64,000 nt of DNA from Dehalobacter sp. DCA (GTDB lineage: Bacteria > Bacillota > Desulfitobacteriia > Desulfitobacteriales > Syntrophobotulaceae). The stretch is taken from positions 1,302,001 to 1,366,000 of the forward strand of contig NC_018866.1 in NCBI RefSeq assembly GCF_000305775.1. Reading direction: 5' to 3'. Numbering within the stretch: position 1 is the first letter of the stretch; each line of letters opens with the position of its first letter. The position numbers and the translations under genes are program-made. This document shows positions 1 through 7,453 of the stretch, in pieces. The notes beneath the pieces are model-generated. The model saw nothing but the letters and a program-made list of their open reading frames with translations. It had not been told where the DNA came from and made no database searches.

Positions 1-270
1 GGCATCCGCAATCTCTCGTCCCATTCCCTCAGATATCCGGTCACCGAAGACCCACAGCTCATCGCAGGAGAGAAGGAAGCGCAAGCCCATTTCAATTCCT
101 TTTTTTCTTTATTCCGGATTACTGTCATGTAAAAATAAAGGAAACAAGAGGTGGGGAGCAATTGGAGCCACACCGGCGCTTGCAGCAAAGCGGCAGTACT
201 CTATCGCCATCCTGGTATTGTGCTCGATATTCCCAGCGTAGGGCGAGGCAATATATACGAGTTTCATCAT
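1..270 (-). pseudogene. DUF4406/DUF7768-like protein, internal stop, runs off the left edge
   Basis: Reading leftward from an ATG at 270 the frame gives MMKLVYIASPYAGNIEHN, then an APHLLFP segment, then after the stop GIEMGLRFLLSCDELWVFG and GDRISEGMGREI. This is the pattern of the small nucleoside 2-deoxyribosyltransferase-like proteins (DUF4406/DUF7768) of Firmicutes mobile elements; the biochemical role is not established. Codon 54 is TAA (109..111) where relatives have Glu-Glu-Arg, so a single GAA-to-TAA change would explain it. The reading frame stays open on both sides. Its start overlaps the stop of the TrbL-like gene as ATGA, so it was translated as part of the same leftward operon. 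The 3' end lies outside the window. It could be a recent nonsense mutation or a sequencing error. Confidence 0.7.
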
Positions 271-1127
271 TTCGCCACTGCCTGCACTACCGTTCTGGTA
301 ATGTTCACCGCAGACTGGGCCGCATAGATGGTGCTCATGAGGTTGGCCTTGGTGGAAGTGTCCAACCCAAACTGTCCGGCGATCCTTGGTATCTCAGATG
401 CTGCCAGCATTAGGCCGAGACCGAGGAGCATATTCTGATTCCACACCAAGAGTCCGGCGATGAGGATGGTTGCCTGCAAAAATGCGGTGAGGCACAAGCC
501 TACCACCTGTTTGCTCCAGGATACAAAGCCGTCGATGTATCCACGGGGTACCGAGAACATATACAGGCTCCCTACTGCAATCTGGATCAGCAGGATGCCG
601 CCACGCTTCAGGTTGGCAAAAAACACTTTAATCACAGCGTAGCCCATGAGGATAACGCAAAAAATGCCGAGGATTGGATTCAGTCCAAGCCCCCCTAAGT
701 TGGTAAGGGCTCCAATAGCCATGGTGCTGATGCCTCCGCTAGCTCCCATCAGGTTTGAGATTCCCGAAGTAAAGCTGCCCTGCAGCGTAACAGATAACTT
801 GTATAGCTCCACCGGCACAATGGTGAACAGGTTCACAGCCATAAAACCCTTGATGGCGTTCAAGGCAGTATCTTTTATGCTTGCCCGACCCGACTGTGCT
901 TCGATGGCACATTCAAACAGTGCTACCACCAGTCCGGTTCCATACAAAGCCCAGGCCAGATAACTAAATAATGTTACGATGGCCTGCACCCAAGTCATGC
1001 CGAACAGATCGGCTCCCATATTGCCCATCATGGAAAAGAAATCACCGAGGAAGCCGATCAGTTGCTGATATATCCAGTCCATAATCTGTCCAAGGACAAG
1101 ATTTGCAGCAAAATCCCATATAAACAT
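267..1127 (-). CDS. TrbL/VirB6-like conjugal transfer membrane protein
   Basis: A 286-residue polytopic membrane protein, with hydrophobic segments near residues 45-70, 95-115, 150-170, 180-195 and 215-250. It opens with an amphipathic stretch (FAANLVLGQIMDWIYQQL), as in the TrbL/VirB6-like proteins of Firmicutes ICEs. These form the inner-membrane channel component of the type IV secretion machine that moves DNA between cells. The ATG is preceded by AAAGGAGG with good spacing. It overlaps the downstream gene by ATGA and lies downstream of a terminator, so it probably needs its own promoter or read-through. The call rests on hydropathy and family resemblance; no enzymatic motif is expected. 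Confidence 0.7.
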   Translation of the reverse strand: MFIWDFAANLVLGQIMDWIYQQLIGFLGDFFSMMGNMGADLFGMTWVQAIVTLFSYLAWALYGTGLVVALFECAIEAQSGRASIKDTALNAIKGFMAVNLFTIVPVELYKLSVTLQGSFTSGISNLMGASGGISTMAIGALTNLGGLGLNPILGIFCVILMGYAVIKVFFANLKRGGILLIQIAVGSLYMFSVPRGYIDGFVSWSKQVVGLCLTAFLQATILIAGLLVWNQNMLLGLGLMLAASEIPRIAGQFGLDTSTKANLMSTIYAAQSAVNITRTVVQAVAK

Positions 1128-1201
1128 TGAGCGCCTCCTTTCATTAAAAATAAACGCCGCATCGTTTAACGATGTGCTTTTCGGAAGTTCCTTTTATTAT
1201 T

Positions 1202-1239
1202 CAAAAAAAACCACGCTTAATTACTTTAGATTAGCGTGT
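1202..1239 (-). terminator. Rho-independent terminator (leftward)
   Basis: CACGCT and AGCGTG arms (1212..1217 with 1233..1238) are followed on the minus strand by a run of eight T (1210..1203). It would separate the toxin-antitoxin unit from the TrbL-like gene. Confidence 0.75.
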
Positions 1240-1403
1240 TCTTCTATTTGATATACCTGGATTTTCTTGCTCTCTTCGTTGCAACACACAAAGAGCAGTG
1301 GCATTTTTATTAACGAAATCCCTTCAAATACCGGATAATCCTCTTCAAACTGCTGGATCGTCTCTGAAATATCATCCTCAATAAAGAAGCGCCAAATGAC
1401 TTC
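1221..1403 (-). pseudogene. Short open fragment between two terminators, no start codon
   Basis: A 60-codon open frame ends in TAA at 1221..1223. It reads IWRFFIEDDISETIQQFEED and later MPLLFVCCNEESKKIQVYQ, which has the composition of a real soluble protein. No ATG, GTG or TTG exists at its 5' end before an in-frame TGA (1404..1406), and a terminator hairpin overlaps its beginning. It is most likely the 3' remnant of a gene cut when the toxin-antitoxin pair was inserted. The family was not recognised. Confidence 0.35.
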
Positions 1404-1414
1404 TCATTTGACGC
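1389..1414 (-). terminator. Terminator downstream of the HEPN/MNT pair
   Basis: Arms GCGcCAAATG and CATTTGaCGC with a six-base loop, followed on the minus strand by TTCTTTATT. It lies 24 bp after the HEPN stop codon. Confidence 0.6.
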
Positions 1415-1437
1415 AAAGGTTTGAGTTTGAATTGTAG

Positions 1438-1863
1438 CTATTCCATTGTCATCCCCTGTTCCTGAGCTTCGTGCTGCTCCTCAGTCATAGCGTGAGTAAT
1501 AAAATCCATGATGTGTTCCGCTGATTTTATTGCCTTATGCATATCCGCTTCTGTTACTTCGATTTCTTCAGGATAACGCACACGAACGCCGAAGGGAGTC
1601 AGCCTGCTACAATCCTCGGCAATTCCATCGAATCCCTTATCCTTTAAAGCACATAGGCGGCATAGCTCGCCTAAATCATGAATGCGCGGTGCTTCTTCAT
1701 CGTGCATCAGCAAAAATGCTTTCAACATCTTTTCAGCAGACTGCTCGCAATGATAACAGATAATCTCCAACCGAAACGGATATAAGGATAACAGATGCTT
1801 TGCCGCAGTGAGATCATCGGCGGCAAATTCAAGCCATCGCCTGCACAGGCTGCTGATCTCCAT
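1438..1863 (-). CDS. HEPN-domain protein, toxin-like partner of MNT
   Basis: A 141-residue helical protein of the HEPN type (PF05168-like), shown by WLEFAADDLTAAKHLL, then HCEQSAEKMLKAFLL and HDLGELCRLC. HEPN proteins are usually RNA-cleaving toxins or their inactive relatives. The canonical RxxxxH motif is not clear here, so nuclease activity is uncertain. The start overlaps the MNT gene by 35 bp, so the pair is translationally coupled in antitoxin-then-toxin order. The C-terminus carries a Glu/Gln-rich stretch ending EQGMTME, like the Met-rich tails of many accessory proteins in this element. The pair probably stabilises the element or acts in phage defence. Confidence 0.75.
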   Translation of the reverse strand: MEISSLCRRWLEFAADDLTAAKHLLSLYPFRLEIICYHCEQSAEKMLKAFLLMHDEEAPRIHDLGELCRLCALKDKGFDGIAEDCSRLTPFGVRVRYPEEIEVTEADMHKAIKSAEHIMDFITHAMTEEQHEAQEQGMTME

Positions 1864-2176
1864 ATAAAATCACCCCGTTTCTAAATATCGTGCGCTCAAT
1901 CGTGGGTAATGTTTTGCGCTGTTCAAAATTGCTTTGGGTGCCCACAAGGATATCCGCAGGCCGTTTCTTTACATGGTACAGGGCGTGCCCAATGGTTTGC
2001 ATTGCCTCCAGCGGACGCATAGAGTCATCCGGGATGATTACATACAGGTCAAAATCGCTATCCCGATGCGGTTGGCCGTATGCGTAAGAACCAAACAGAT
2101 AGATTGTATTGACCGACACCGTGTCTGCTATCGTTTTAGAAATCATATCCAGTTCGCGTCTTATTTGTAAATCCAT
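1829..2176 (-). CDS. MNT-type nucleotidyltransferase antitoxin
   Basis: A protein of 115 residues from the chosen start. It has the minimal nucleotidyltransferase signature LFGSYAYGQPHRDSDFDLYV, with the GSxxxG and DxD residues that bind NTP and metal. In MntA/HepT systems this enzyme adds AMP to the HEPN toxin and inactivates it. The start at 2176 (MDLQIRRELD) is chosen because GGAGGGGG lies just upstream; a longer open frame to 2230 has no ribosome site. It overlaps the HEPN gene. With the terminator downstream, the pair forms a self-contained cassette set between two T4SS genes. Confidence 0.8.
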   Translation of the reverse strand: MDLQIRRELDMISKTIADTVSVNTIYLFGSYAYGQPHRDSDFDLYVIIPDDSMRPLEAMQTIGHALYHVKKRPADILVGTQSNFEQRKTLPTIERTIFRNGVILYGDQQPVQAMA

Positions 2177-2282
2177 AGAGCCCCCTCCTTTTCCGGCACT
2201 TTTACAATCAACATAGAATAGATTTTCCAATTATAGTATATCCAAAAGCCAAACGATAAGCAATCCATCGCCCATCCACGCT

Positions 2283-2624
2283 TTACATGCCAAGAATTGT
2301 CCAGATGTAGACCGGAGCCGTCAAGGTAAACACAAGGCAGGCGAAAAGGATGGCCGGAGCCGCCCACTCAAACTGTCCATGCTTCCTATAGTCAAAATAA
2401 GCGGTACCCAATTTAGCGAAGAAGAACACGGCGAGAATGAGGTCTATTGCGGGGAATACGACCTTGTTAACCACGGTTTTGATTTGCGAGGATGCGTCAT
2501 TCCACGTATTTTCAATTGCTCCGGCAACATCCCCTGTTGGTGCAGCATAAGCTGCCACGCAGAACATCGTTACAAGTACAAGGGCGAGACAGAATACCAC
2601 CAGGATTTTCTTACTTTTTTTCAC
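2283..2624 (-). CDS. VirB2/TrbC-like small membrane protein (DUF3852 type)
   Basis: About 113 residues with a cleavable signal peptide (VVFCLALVLVTMFCVAAYA, cut after AYA) and two later hydrophobic helices (LILAVFFFAKLG and ILFACLVFTLTAPVYIW). This is the layout of VirB2/TrbC pilin-like subunits; I recall the Firmicutes family as DUF3852. It would be a T4SS membrane or pilus component working with the TrbL-like protein. GTG at 2624 is preferred over GTG at 2636 because AAAGGTGG is then correctly spaced. In related elements it is usually directly next to TrbL; here the toxin-antitoxin cassette separates them. Confidence 0.6.
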   Translation of the reverse strand: MKKSKKILVVFCLALVLVTMFCVAAYAAPTGDVAGAIENTWNDASSQIKTVVNKVVFPAIDLILAVFFFAKLGTAYFDYRKHGQFEWAAPAILFACLVFTLTAPVYIWTILGM

Positions 2625-2652
2625 TGTAAGTTCCACCTTTCATATAGAAAAC

Positions 2653-2680
2653 AAAAAAGACCGCCGACGTCAAGGCGATC
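2653..2680 (-). terminator. Terminator after the 576-residue surface protein
   Basis: GATCGCC/GGCGGTC stem (2659..2665 with 2674..2680) followed by six T on the minus strand. It closes Tad cluster A. Confidence 0.75.
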
Positions 2681-2699
2681 TTCTTCTTTTCTCTGATTT

Positions 2700-4430
2700 T
2701 TATGGTTTGACGGGCGCAATGTGCCAGTCATCCCATAAGCTTCCTTGTATCGTCACTGCGTCGGTAAGGTTTATAGAAAGCATCCCGGCAGGTGTCCAAC
2801 AGTCGATTAAATACGTATAAGGTGTGTAGCTGCCGTCCGGGAACCACACAGGGGTAAAGTGAACACGCCGGTCATAGGTCGAGTATTTGTTTTGCTTAAA
2901 CTCAAATCTTGCACTGTATCCGCTGCCGATTCTATCTAAAAGCCGCCAATAGTCCTTGTATTGAAACTCCGGAAAGTAGGTCACCGATGTCTGAGCGCCT
3001 GTCACAGCGGAGGACTGATTGGAGCTTACATTGGCCGTAACGTCGATGTTGATGCCATAACCGGACTTCATATTATTGCTTGATGCGGTGGGCACCTTAT
3101 CGTCGGGCTTGGTGTTTACAGAGGCGGTCAGGCTTGCAGAATAAGGGTTCCAGTCGAACTCCCACCAACCGTGATCCTCCCAGCTGCCGTTGTCGACCCA
3201 ATAGCCTCCCCCATTTCCATCACTATACCACTCCCAATCCGATACCCAGACCCAATGCTCCTGCCACCATGCAGACCATACGCCCCATGAGACCGAGGTT
3301 TTCTGCGAGTTGTTTGGAACACTCAGCGTAGTGTAGGAGTCGTTCCTGTCGTTGGCAGTGGGGTTGGGAGGATCGTTTTGAGACAGGTCTACAATCTTGG
3401 CGGTTATGGTACTTTTATTTGGAGAACCGCCCCCCGACACACTGACGGTGATGGTCATGGTCTGTGGGGTGGATGGTGTTGTCCAGCGCACCCACACGAG
3501 CTGGTTGTCACCATTTGGATAGTAGACATTGTTTACCCTATAGTTTCTGCCGTCGATGTTGAAGGTTACCGATACGGGATGATCGGGATCAGCCTGCCCT
3601 CCCCGAACGGTGACTGCAGTGATGACCTCGGTGTTGACTCTATACTCGTAGTCATTGGCACTTATCTCCGGCGGCGGATCGGCTTCACTGAACCGCACGA
3701 TGCCAAGACCGAGGGAGGATATGATATCCGTATTGGACACTGAGTTTGTTGTAGTACCAGACCATGCTGAATATCCAAGATCCGGTGTTTCGAGGAACAT
3801 CCCAAAAGGAAGGTTCTTATGAGTCAGCGATCCCATCTTGCTTTGAAGACCGCCATTCAGCTGCTGATCGTATAAAGCAGCTTCAGTAGCGGTCATTGCC
3901 ATTTTTATACCATTAAAGGTAAGGTATGCAATGGGTTCCAAGAGAATTTTGTAATCCCCATTGATCAGGATTTCATAGTTAAAGCCTGTAATTTCAGAAA
4001 TGGTCATGATCATGTATTCGGAGCAAAAGTATCTTTTAATTTCTTCAATGCTTGCGCTACTATTAGCAGTGCTTATTATTTTAGGGATTGCAACGTCTGG
4101 GTTGTTGTATGCGTATATCTGTTGACTTGGTGTTAATGACCTGCCATTGTTGTATGTTACCTTTGACACCTTTCCAAAATGAGCTTGTATGTCGTTTGGT
4201 TCTTTATTTGTAAAATCAATAGGAACTGTTACAGAGGTTTTATCACTTGCTTTGATGACGGTAACGCGAACGCCTTCATCACCGGGATTCCAAAAACTTT
4301 CACCCGTACCGTTTCCTATATCGCCGCCACCGTGATCAATGTTACCATCCCCATCGGCATACGCAGTTGTTGAAAAGAGAGTGGTCAACATCAAGGCCAG
4401 CACAAGCAGAATGCCAATTTTTCGTTTCAT
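2700..4430 (-). CDS. Secreted surface protein of Tad cluster A with Trp-rich segment
   Basis: A 576-residue protein with a signal peptide (residues 1-25, cleavage after AYA). A mixed N-terminal part of about 230 residues is followed by a beta-rich module (about 255-350, VSVTFNIDGRNYRVNNVYY) and an extreme Trp-rich stretch (about 378-425) with 13 Trp in 46 residues. A C-terminal domain (about 455-576) contains KSGYGINIDV and FTPVWFPDGS. That last domain is recognisably shared with the 1043-residue protein of cluster B (KSGYGFSINV, YVPVWFPDDR). It is probably a pilus-associated adhesin or tip protein. It is the last gene of cluster A, bracketed by terminators on both sides. No sortase or membrane anchor is visible. 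Confidence 0.6.
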   Translation of the reverse strand: MKRKIGILLVLALMLTTLFSTTAYADGDGNIDHGGGDIGNGTGESFWNPGDEGVRVTVIKASDKTSVTVPIDFTNKEPNDIQAHFGKVSKVTYNNGRSLTPSQQIYAYNNPDVAIPKIISTANSSASIEEIKRYFCSEYMIMTISEITGFNYEILINGDYKILLEPIAYLTFNGIKMAMTATEAALYDQQLNGGLQSKMGSLTHKNLPFGMFLETPDLGYSAWSGTTTNSVSNTDIISSLGLGIVRFSEADPPPEISANDYEYRVNTEVITAVTVRGGQADPDHPVSVTFNIDGRNYRVNNVYYPNGDNQLVWVRWTTPSTPQTMTITVSVSGGGSPNKSTITAKIVDLSQNDPPNPTANDRNDSYTTLSVPNNSQKTSVSWGVWSAWWQEHWVWVSDWEWYSDGNGGGYWVDNGSWEDHGWWEFDWNPYSASLTASVNTKPDDKVPTASSNNMKSGYGINIDVTANVSSNQSSAVTGAQTSVTYFPEFQYKDYWRLLDRIGSGYSARFEFKQNKYSTYDRRVHFTPVWFPDGSYTPYTYLIDCWTPAGMLSINLTDAVTIQGSLWDDWHIAPVKP

Positions 4431-4447
4431 AATACCTCCTTGAATAG

Positions 4448-4472
4448 CAAAAACACAGCATTTCGGCTGTGC
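4448..4472 (-). terminator. Terminator upstream of the surface protein gene
   Basis: AGCACAGC/GCTGTG stem followed by TTTTTGC on the minus strand. It would limit read-through from the Tad genes into the 576-residue protein. Confidence 0.65.
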
Positions 4473-4505
4473 TTCTTGAGATGTTTTTATTTTATTGCTT
4501 GATGG

Positions 4506-5048
4506 CTAATCCATTGACCCCACCGGTTTATTAATGTCACCATCTGAACCTACCTGTGTACCCTGACCTCCCGTTTCTTTCTGCCAACCAAATCCCGGCA
4601 CATATATCTGACCGTCTTTCTTTTCACCAGCCTTGGGTTCTGATGGCTTGCTTACGGTGGTATCCTCCGGCTTGTATTCGGGAGGCTTTACCGGATTGGT
4701 GACTACCCCCTGCGGTGTTGGTTTTTTGGGTGGTTCCGGTTTTACAGGCTCCGGTGTATTGGACTGTACGATTTCATTAGAATTCTGAGATGATATACCA
4801 CCCTGCGGTGTGCCTGACTCTGTTGGGTTTACCACGATCTCGTCTTTTTTCCCAGCCGTTTCATTGGGCTTGGTTGAATCAGGGTTCGGGGTAATCTCGT
4901 TTGACACCGTATTAGATGAAGGTATTACATTCTCCTTGACAGACTCTATTTGAAATCTGGAAGATATTGCTGCTATAAGAACTACACAAACGAGGGCAAG
5001 GCATCCGGTTACAAGCAGTCGTTTGGTTTTACTGTTCATACTTTTCAT
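4506..5048 (-). CDS. Membrane-anchored Pro/Thr/Asn-rich protein (DUF6550-like)
   Basis: A 180-residue protein with a short cytoplasmic N-terminus, one transmembrane helix (LLVTGCLALVCVVLIAAI, about 11-28), and a long disordered outer part rich in Pro, Lys, Glu, Thr and Ser (about 40-150). A short conserved end reads IYVPGFGWQKETGG and finishes GDINKPVGSMD. The YVPGFGW signature is what I associate with DUF6550 proteins of Firmicutes Tad-like clusters; that name is from memory. It may be a stalk or cell-wall-spanning accessory protein. GGAGG lies 11 bases before the ATG. It sits between the pseudopilin genes and the surface protein. Confidence 0.55.
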   Translation of the reverse strand: MKSMNSKTKRLLVTGCLALVCVVLIAAISSRFQIESVKENVIPSSNTVSNEITPNPDSTKPNETAGKKDEIVVNPTESGTPQGGISSQNSNEIVQSNTPEPVKPEPPKKPTPQGVVTNPVKPPEYKPEDTTVSKPSEPKAGEKKDGQIYVPGFGWQKETGGQGTQVGSDGDINKPVGSMD

Positions 5049-5140
5049 AGGTTTTTTAACCTCCTTTTAATCAGGTTAGCTCTATTAATTCACACCCTAC
5101 CAGAAGAGTTTAGCAAAGTCCAGTGAAAGGATGTGAATAC

Positions 5141-5686
5141 TTAAAATTTAGGGGTGTACCCGGCCTCCACCTTGAGGTTTATCCGCATAGGAGGCAATGA
5201 CTTGCCGCCAAAAAATACCGGAACCTCCAGGGTAATAGCTGCATCTGCAAGGAATTTCTGCACTCCATCGGGGTTTATCGGTGCAAAGGGTGCATTAATG
5301 ATGTTTACTGAGAGGTTGGAAAGCTTAAACTCTACCGTTTCTCCCGTATACTTAATATGAACCCCGCCGTTTTTTTGCAGTCCAAGAGTTCGGTCCAGGC
5401 GGTCATAAATGTCGCCATAGTCAATGCTGTCCTCCCATGTAGAACCAGACAGTGCATAGCCTCCTGAATATCCCTCCCTGACTCCATTGTATACATCATC
5501 ATAGTTGTCGTTGGCGGCTGCAATCACGGCGGACTGGACGGCATCCCGGACACCGGAAGCAATAATCATCAGCCGCATGTACTCCGAAATGCCGCACATG
5601 ATGATGACAAGGGCAAGAGCGATGGCCACCATAAGAGGAAATGCCGACCCTTTACTTTCCCTTATTATACCATATAGTTTTATCAT
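5141..5686 (-). CDS. TadE/TadG-like pseudopilin
   Basis: A 181-residue protein with a positively charged N-terminus, the stretch RESKGSAFPLMVAIALALVI (Gly before a hydrophobic helix, like a prepilin peptidase site), one N-terminal helix, and a soluble beta-rich remainder. This is the TadE/TadG minor pilin layout. It overlaps the next upstream gene (DUF4320-like) by ATGA, so the two are coupled and probably act together as minor pilins of cluster A. Confidence 0.65.
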   Translation of the reverse strand: MIKLYGIIRESKGSAFPLMVAIALALVIIMCGISEYMRLMIIASGVRDAVQSAVIAAANDNYDDVYNGVREGYSGGYALSGSTWEDSIDYGDIYDRLDRTLGLQKNGGVHIKYTGETVEFKLSNLSVNIINAPFAPINPDGVQKFLADAAITLEVPVFFGGKSLPPMRINLKVEAGYTPKF

Positions 5687-6078
5687 TTGTGATACACCTC
5701 GCTTTTTCCAGCAGCCTGTGCCGTCAAAGTGATGGGAAACGAGTCGAAGCCGCCAAAAAGTCCGATGTTGGTCTGCATAGACACTGTCACTGTGAATTCT
5801 TCATTGAGCTGTATCCAGCCTGTCTTTGACCATGAGATGGTGGGATTAAGTCCTGTTTTTTCCTGGAGCACCTGTGCTCGAGTGCTGGTTTCGCTGCCCA
5901 CACGCCCTGCTATTTCAACCTCTCTGCACAGCTCATTGGCGAAGGTATCCAGTTGATTTTTGGCAATGAAGACCGGAAAAACTTTAACGGCCAGGGCGAG
6001 TACCAGCATGGCACAAAGCACTAGCACAGCCACATCGATATATCCCTCACCGCGCTTATTGTGCAGATTTTTCAGCAT
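5683..6078 (-). CDS. DUF4320-type minor pilin
   Basis: A 131-residue protein with NKRGEGYIDVAVLVLCAMLV at the N-terminus, resembling a prepilin leader followed by a membrane helix, then FPVFIAKNQLDTFANELCRE. This matches DUF4320, the TadE-like family found in Firmicutes Tad clusters. The protein is likely processed by the cluster's prepilin peptidase and helps start fibre assembly. It overlaps the DUF3848 gene upstream by 7 bp and the TadE/G-like gene downstream by 4 bp. Confidence 0.7.
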   Translation of the reverse strand: MLKNLHNKRGEGYIDVAVLVLCAMLVLALAVKVFPVFIAKNQLDTFANELCREVEIAGRVGSETSTRAQVLQEKTGLNPTISWSKTGWIQLNEEFTVTVSMQTNIGLFGGFDSFPITLTAQAAGKSEVYHK

Positions 6079-6449
6079 AATCGCATCCCCTTGTACTGTT
6101 CGGGTTCGCAGAAGGCTTCGTCCAGCTCGTAGTCCTGCTCGGCACTTCTTTTGTCGGCAAGACTCGAGAGGACATACTCCATATCCTCATCAAAGACTTT
6201 TCCTTGTTCATTCAGCCACTGATCCCGCACAACCTCCAGCGGGTTTTTAAAGCGCAGCAGGTATTCCAGATGGTCGGTATTGCAGCCACCGTCTTTCAAT
6301 TCCTGATAGACCTGCTTGGTGGCGGCGATTTTCTCGGCTTTATCTATCAGCTCGGAACTGGTCATACCTTGAAGGTCGTTTATATATGCCACGTAGTTGG
6401 CATCGATCTTTTCCTGAAACAGTTTCTTCGTATTGTCACTTTTGTCCAT
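6072..6449 (-). CDS. DUF3848-type protein
   Basis: A soluble, acidic, helical protein of 125 residues. The segment DHLEYLLRFKNPLEVVRDQW is the hallmark I know from DUF3848 proteins of Firmicutes mobile elements; the function is unknown. The start at 6449 (MDKSDNTKKL) is chosen because AAGGAGG sits 5 bases upstream; an ATG at 6464 lacks one. The tail reads EPEQYKGMRLC. It lies inside the Tad cluster between TadC and the minor pilins, so it may be a cytoplasmic regulator or chaperone of pilus assembly, or simply a passenger. Confidence 0.65.
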   Translation of the reverse strand: MDKSDNTKKLFQEKIDANYVAYINDLQGMTSSELIDKAEKIAATKQVYQELKDGGCNTDHLEYLLRFKNPLEVVRDQWLNEQGKVFDEDMEYVLSSLADKRSAEQDYELDEAFCEPEQYKGMRLC

Positions 6450-6460
6450 GATATCCTCCT

Positions 6461-6559
6461 TCACTTAGATAGATTTACATGGATTGTGCCTGCCCTATAT
6501 TGACTTCGGCACAACAAGGAGGAAGTGTCAAAACACAGCGTCTGCATCTTTCCAGACAT
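6461..6559 (-). CDS. Possible 32-residue peptide
   Basis: ATG at 6559 has an excellent ribosome site (AAAGGAGG, 8 bases away) and the frame stays open to a TGA at 6461. The peptide begins MSGKMQTLCFDTSSLL and ends HVNLSK. It fills the gap between TadC and the DUF3848 gene. Its strong translation signal is the main reason for listing it; no family was recognised. It could be a coupling leader that delivers ribosomes to the DUF3848 start 12 bp downstream. Confidence 0.35.
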   Translation of the reverse strand: MSGKMQTLCFDTSSLLCRSQYRAGTIHVNLSK

Positions 6560-6573
6560 TTTGCAGTCCTCCT

Positions 6574-7446
6574 TTAAAACATCCCGCCGAGGGATTTGAT
6601 GATCTCCAAGGCGATGATAATAAGATAGGTCAGCAGAAAACACATCAGCATAAGAAAAGAAAAGATGCGGATTTTGGGCGGTATCTTCTGTGCCTGAGTT
6701 TTGAGGCGCTGCAGCTCAAGCAATTTGAAGTCATGGGCGATCATCTGAAAATAGACCGCTCCATCGTCGCCACGAAGCACACCGATAAGCCCTCGAACCA
6801 CATCGGAGAGTTGCGGGGAATTGAGCCTTGCCTCAAACCTTGTCAGTGCTGCTTCGTAGCTGGAGGAACGCATATCCGCACAGACAATGTCCAATTCACC
6901 GGCGAAAGTGCTACCTGCATTCTTCTTGAAATTCTCCAGAATGGACAGCACATCACGGCTGTTTTTCAATCCTTGCTCTATAGTGGCTACAAATCTCGGC
7001 AGCTCGATTTCAATTTGATCCCTCTTGGCACTCAGGCATTCATCGGCTCTTTGGCTCTCTTTGAAATAGACTGCCACCGCAAGTAATACAAGTACCGGGG
7101 ACAGCAGGGGTAAAAGCAAAAGACAGGGGATTATTCCGAGGAATATTGTCCCTGCCTTGACATATACGTAGGCTGTGTAGGTTTCGGGAGTCATTTGGAT
7201 GCCTGCTGCTTTAAGGATGCTTTTCAGACGGCTTTTCTTGTATTCATCCATGCGGATCAGCCTGGAGAGTTTAACCGCCGCATCCAAGAGCAGCGCTTCC
7301 ATCGTCCTGGACAACTTTTTGTCTTGCCGCCCTGTATTGATCATCGCTTTGGATGCTTTCACAGTTGGCAGCTTTAAGATATCTGCAAAGACAAAAAAGA
7401 AGCCAAAGGCAAGGAGGACCGCAAATAAAAATAATAGAGATATCAA
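6574..7446 (-). CDS. tadC: TadC-like inner-membrane platform protein (cluster A)
   Basis: A 290-residue membrane protein of the type II/Tad platform (T2SSF-like) type. It has an N-terminal helix, a charged cytoplasmic part, a central hydrophobic pair (about 100-125), the cytoplasmic segment IEIELPRFVATIEQGLKNSR and a C-terminal helix ending SLGGMF. It would form the membrane platform with TadB, through which the ATPase drives pilus assembly. The TTG at 7446 is preferred because AGGAGG is 10 bases upstream; a TTG at 7470 would overlap TadB and lacks a site. It follows TadB by 7 bp. Confidence 0.75.
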   Translation of the reverse strand: MISLLFLFAVLLAFGFFFVFADILKLPTVKASKAMINTGRQDKKLSRTMEALLLDAAVKLSRLIRMDEYKKSRLKSILKAAGIQMTPETYTAYVYVKAGTIFLGIIPCLLLLPLLSPVLVLLAVAVYFKESQRADECLSAKRDQIEIELPRFVATIEQGLKNSRDVLSILENFKKNAGSTFAGELDIVCADMRSSSYEAALTRFEARLNSPQLSDVVRGLIGVLRGDDGAVYFQMIAHDFKLLELQRLKTQAQKIPPKIRIFSFLMLMCFLLTYLIIIALEIIKSLGGMF

Positions 7447-7453
7447 TTTATCT

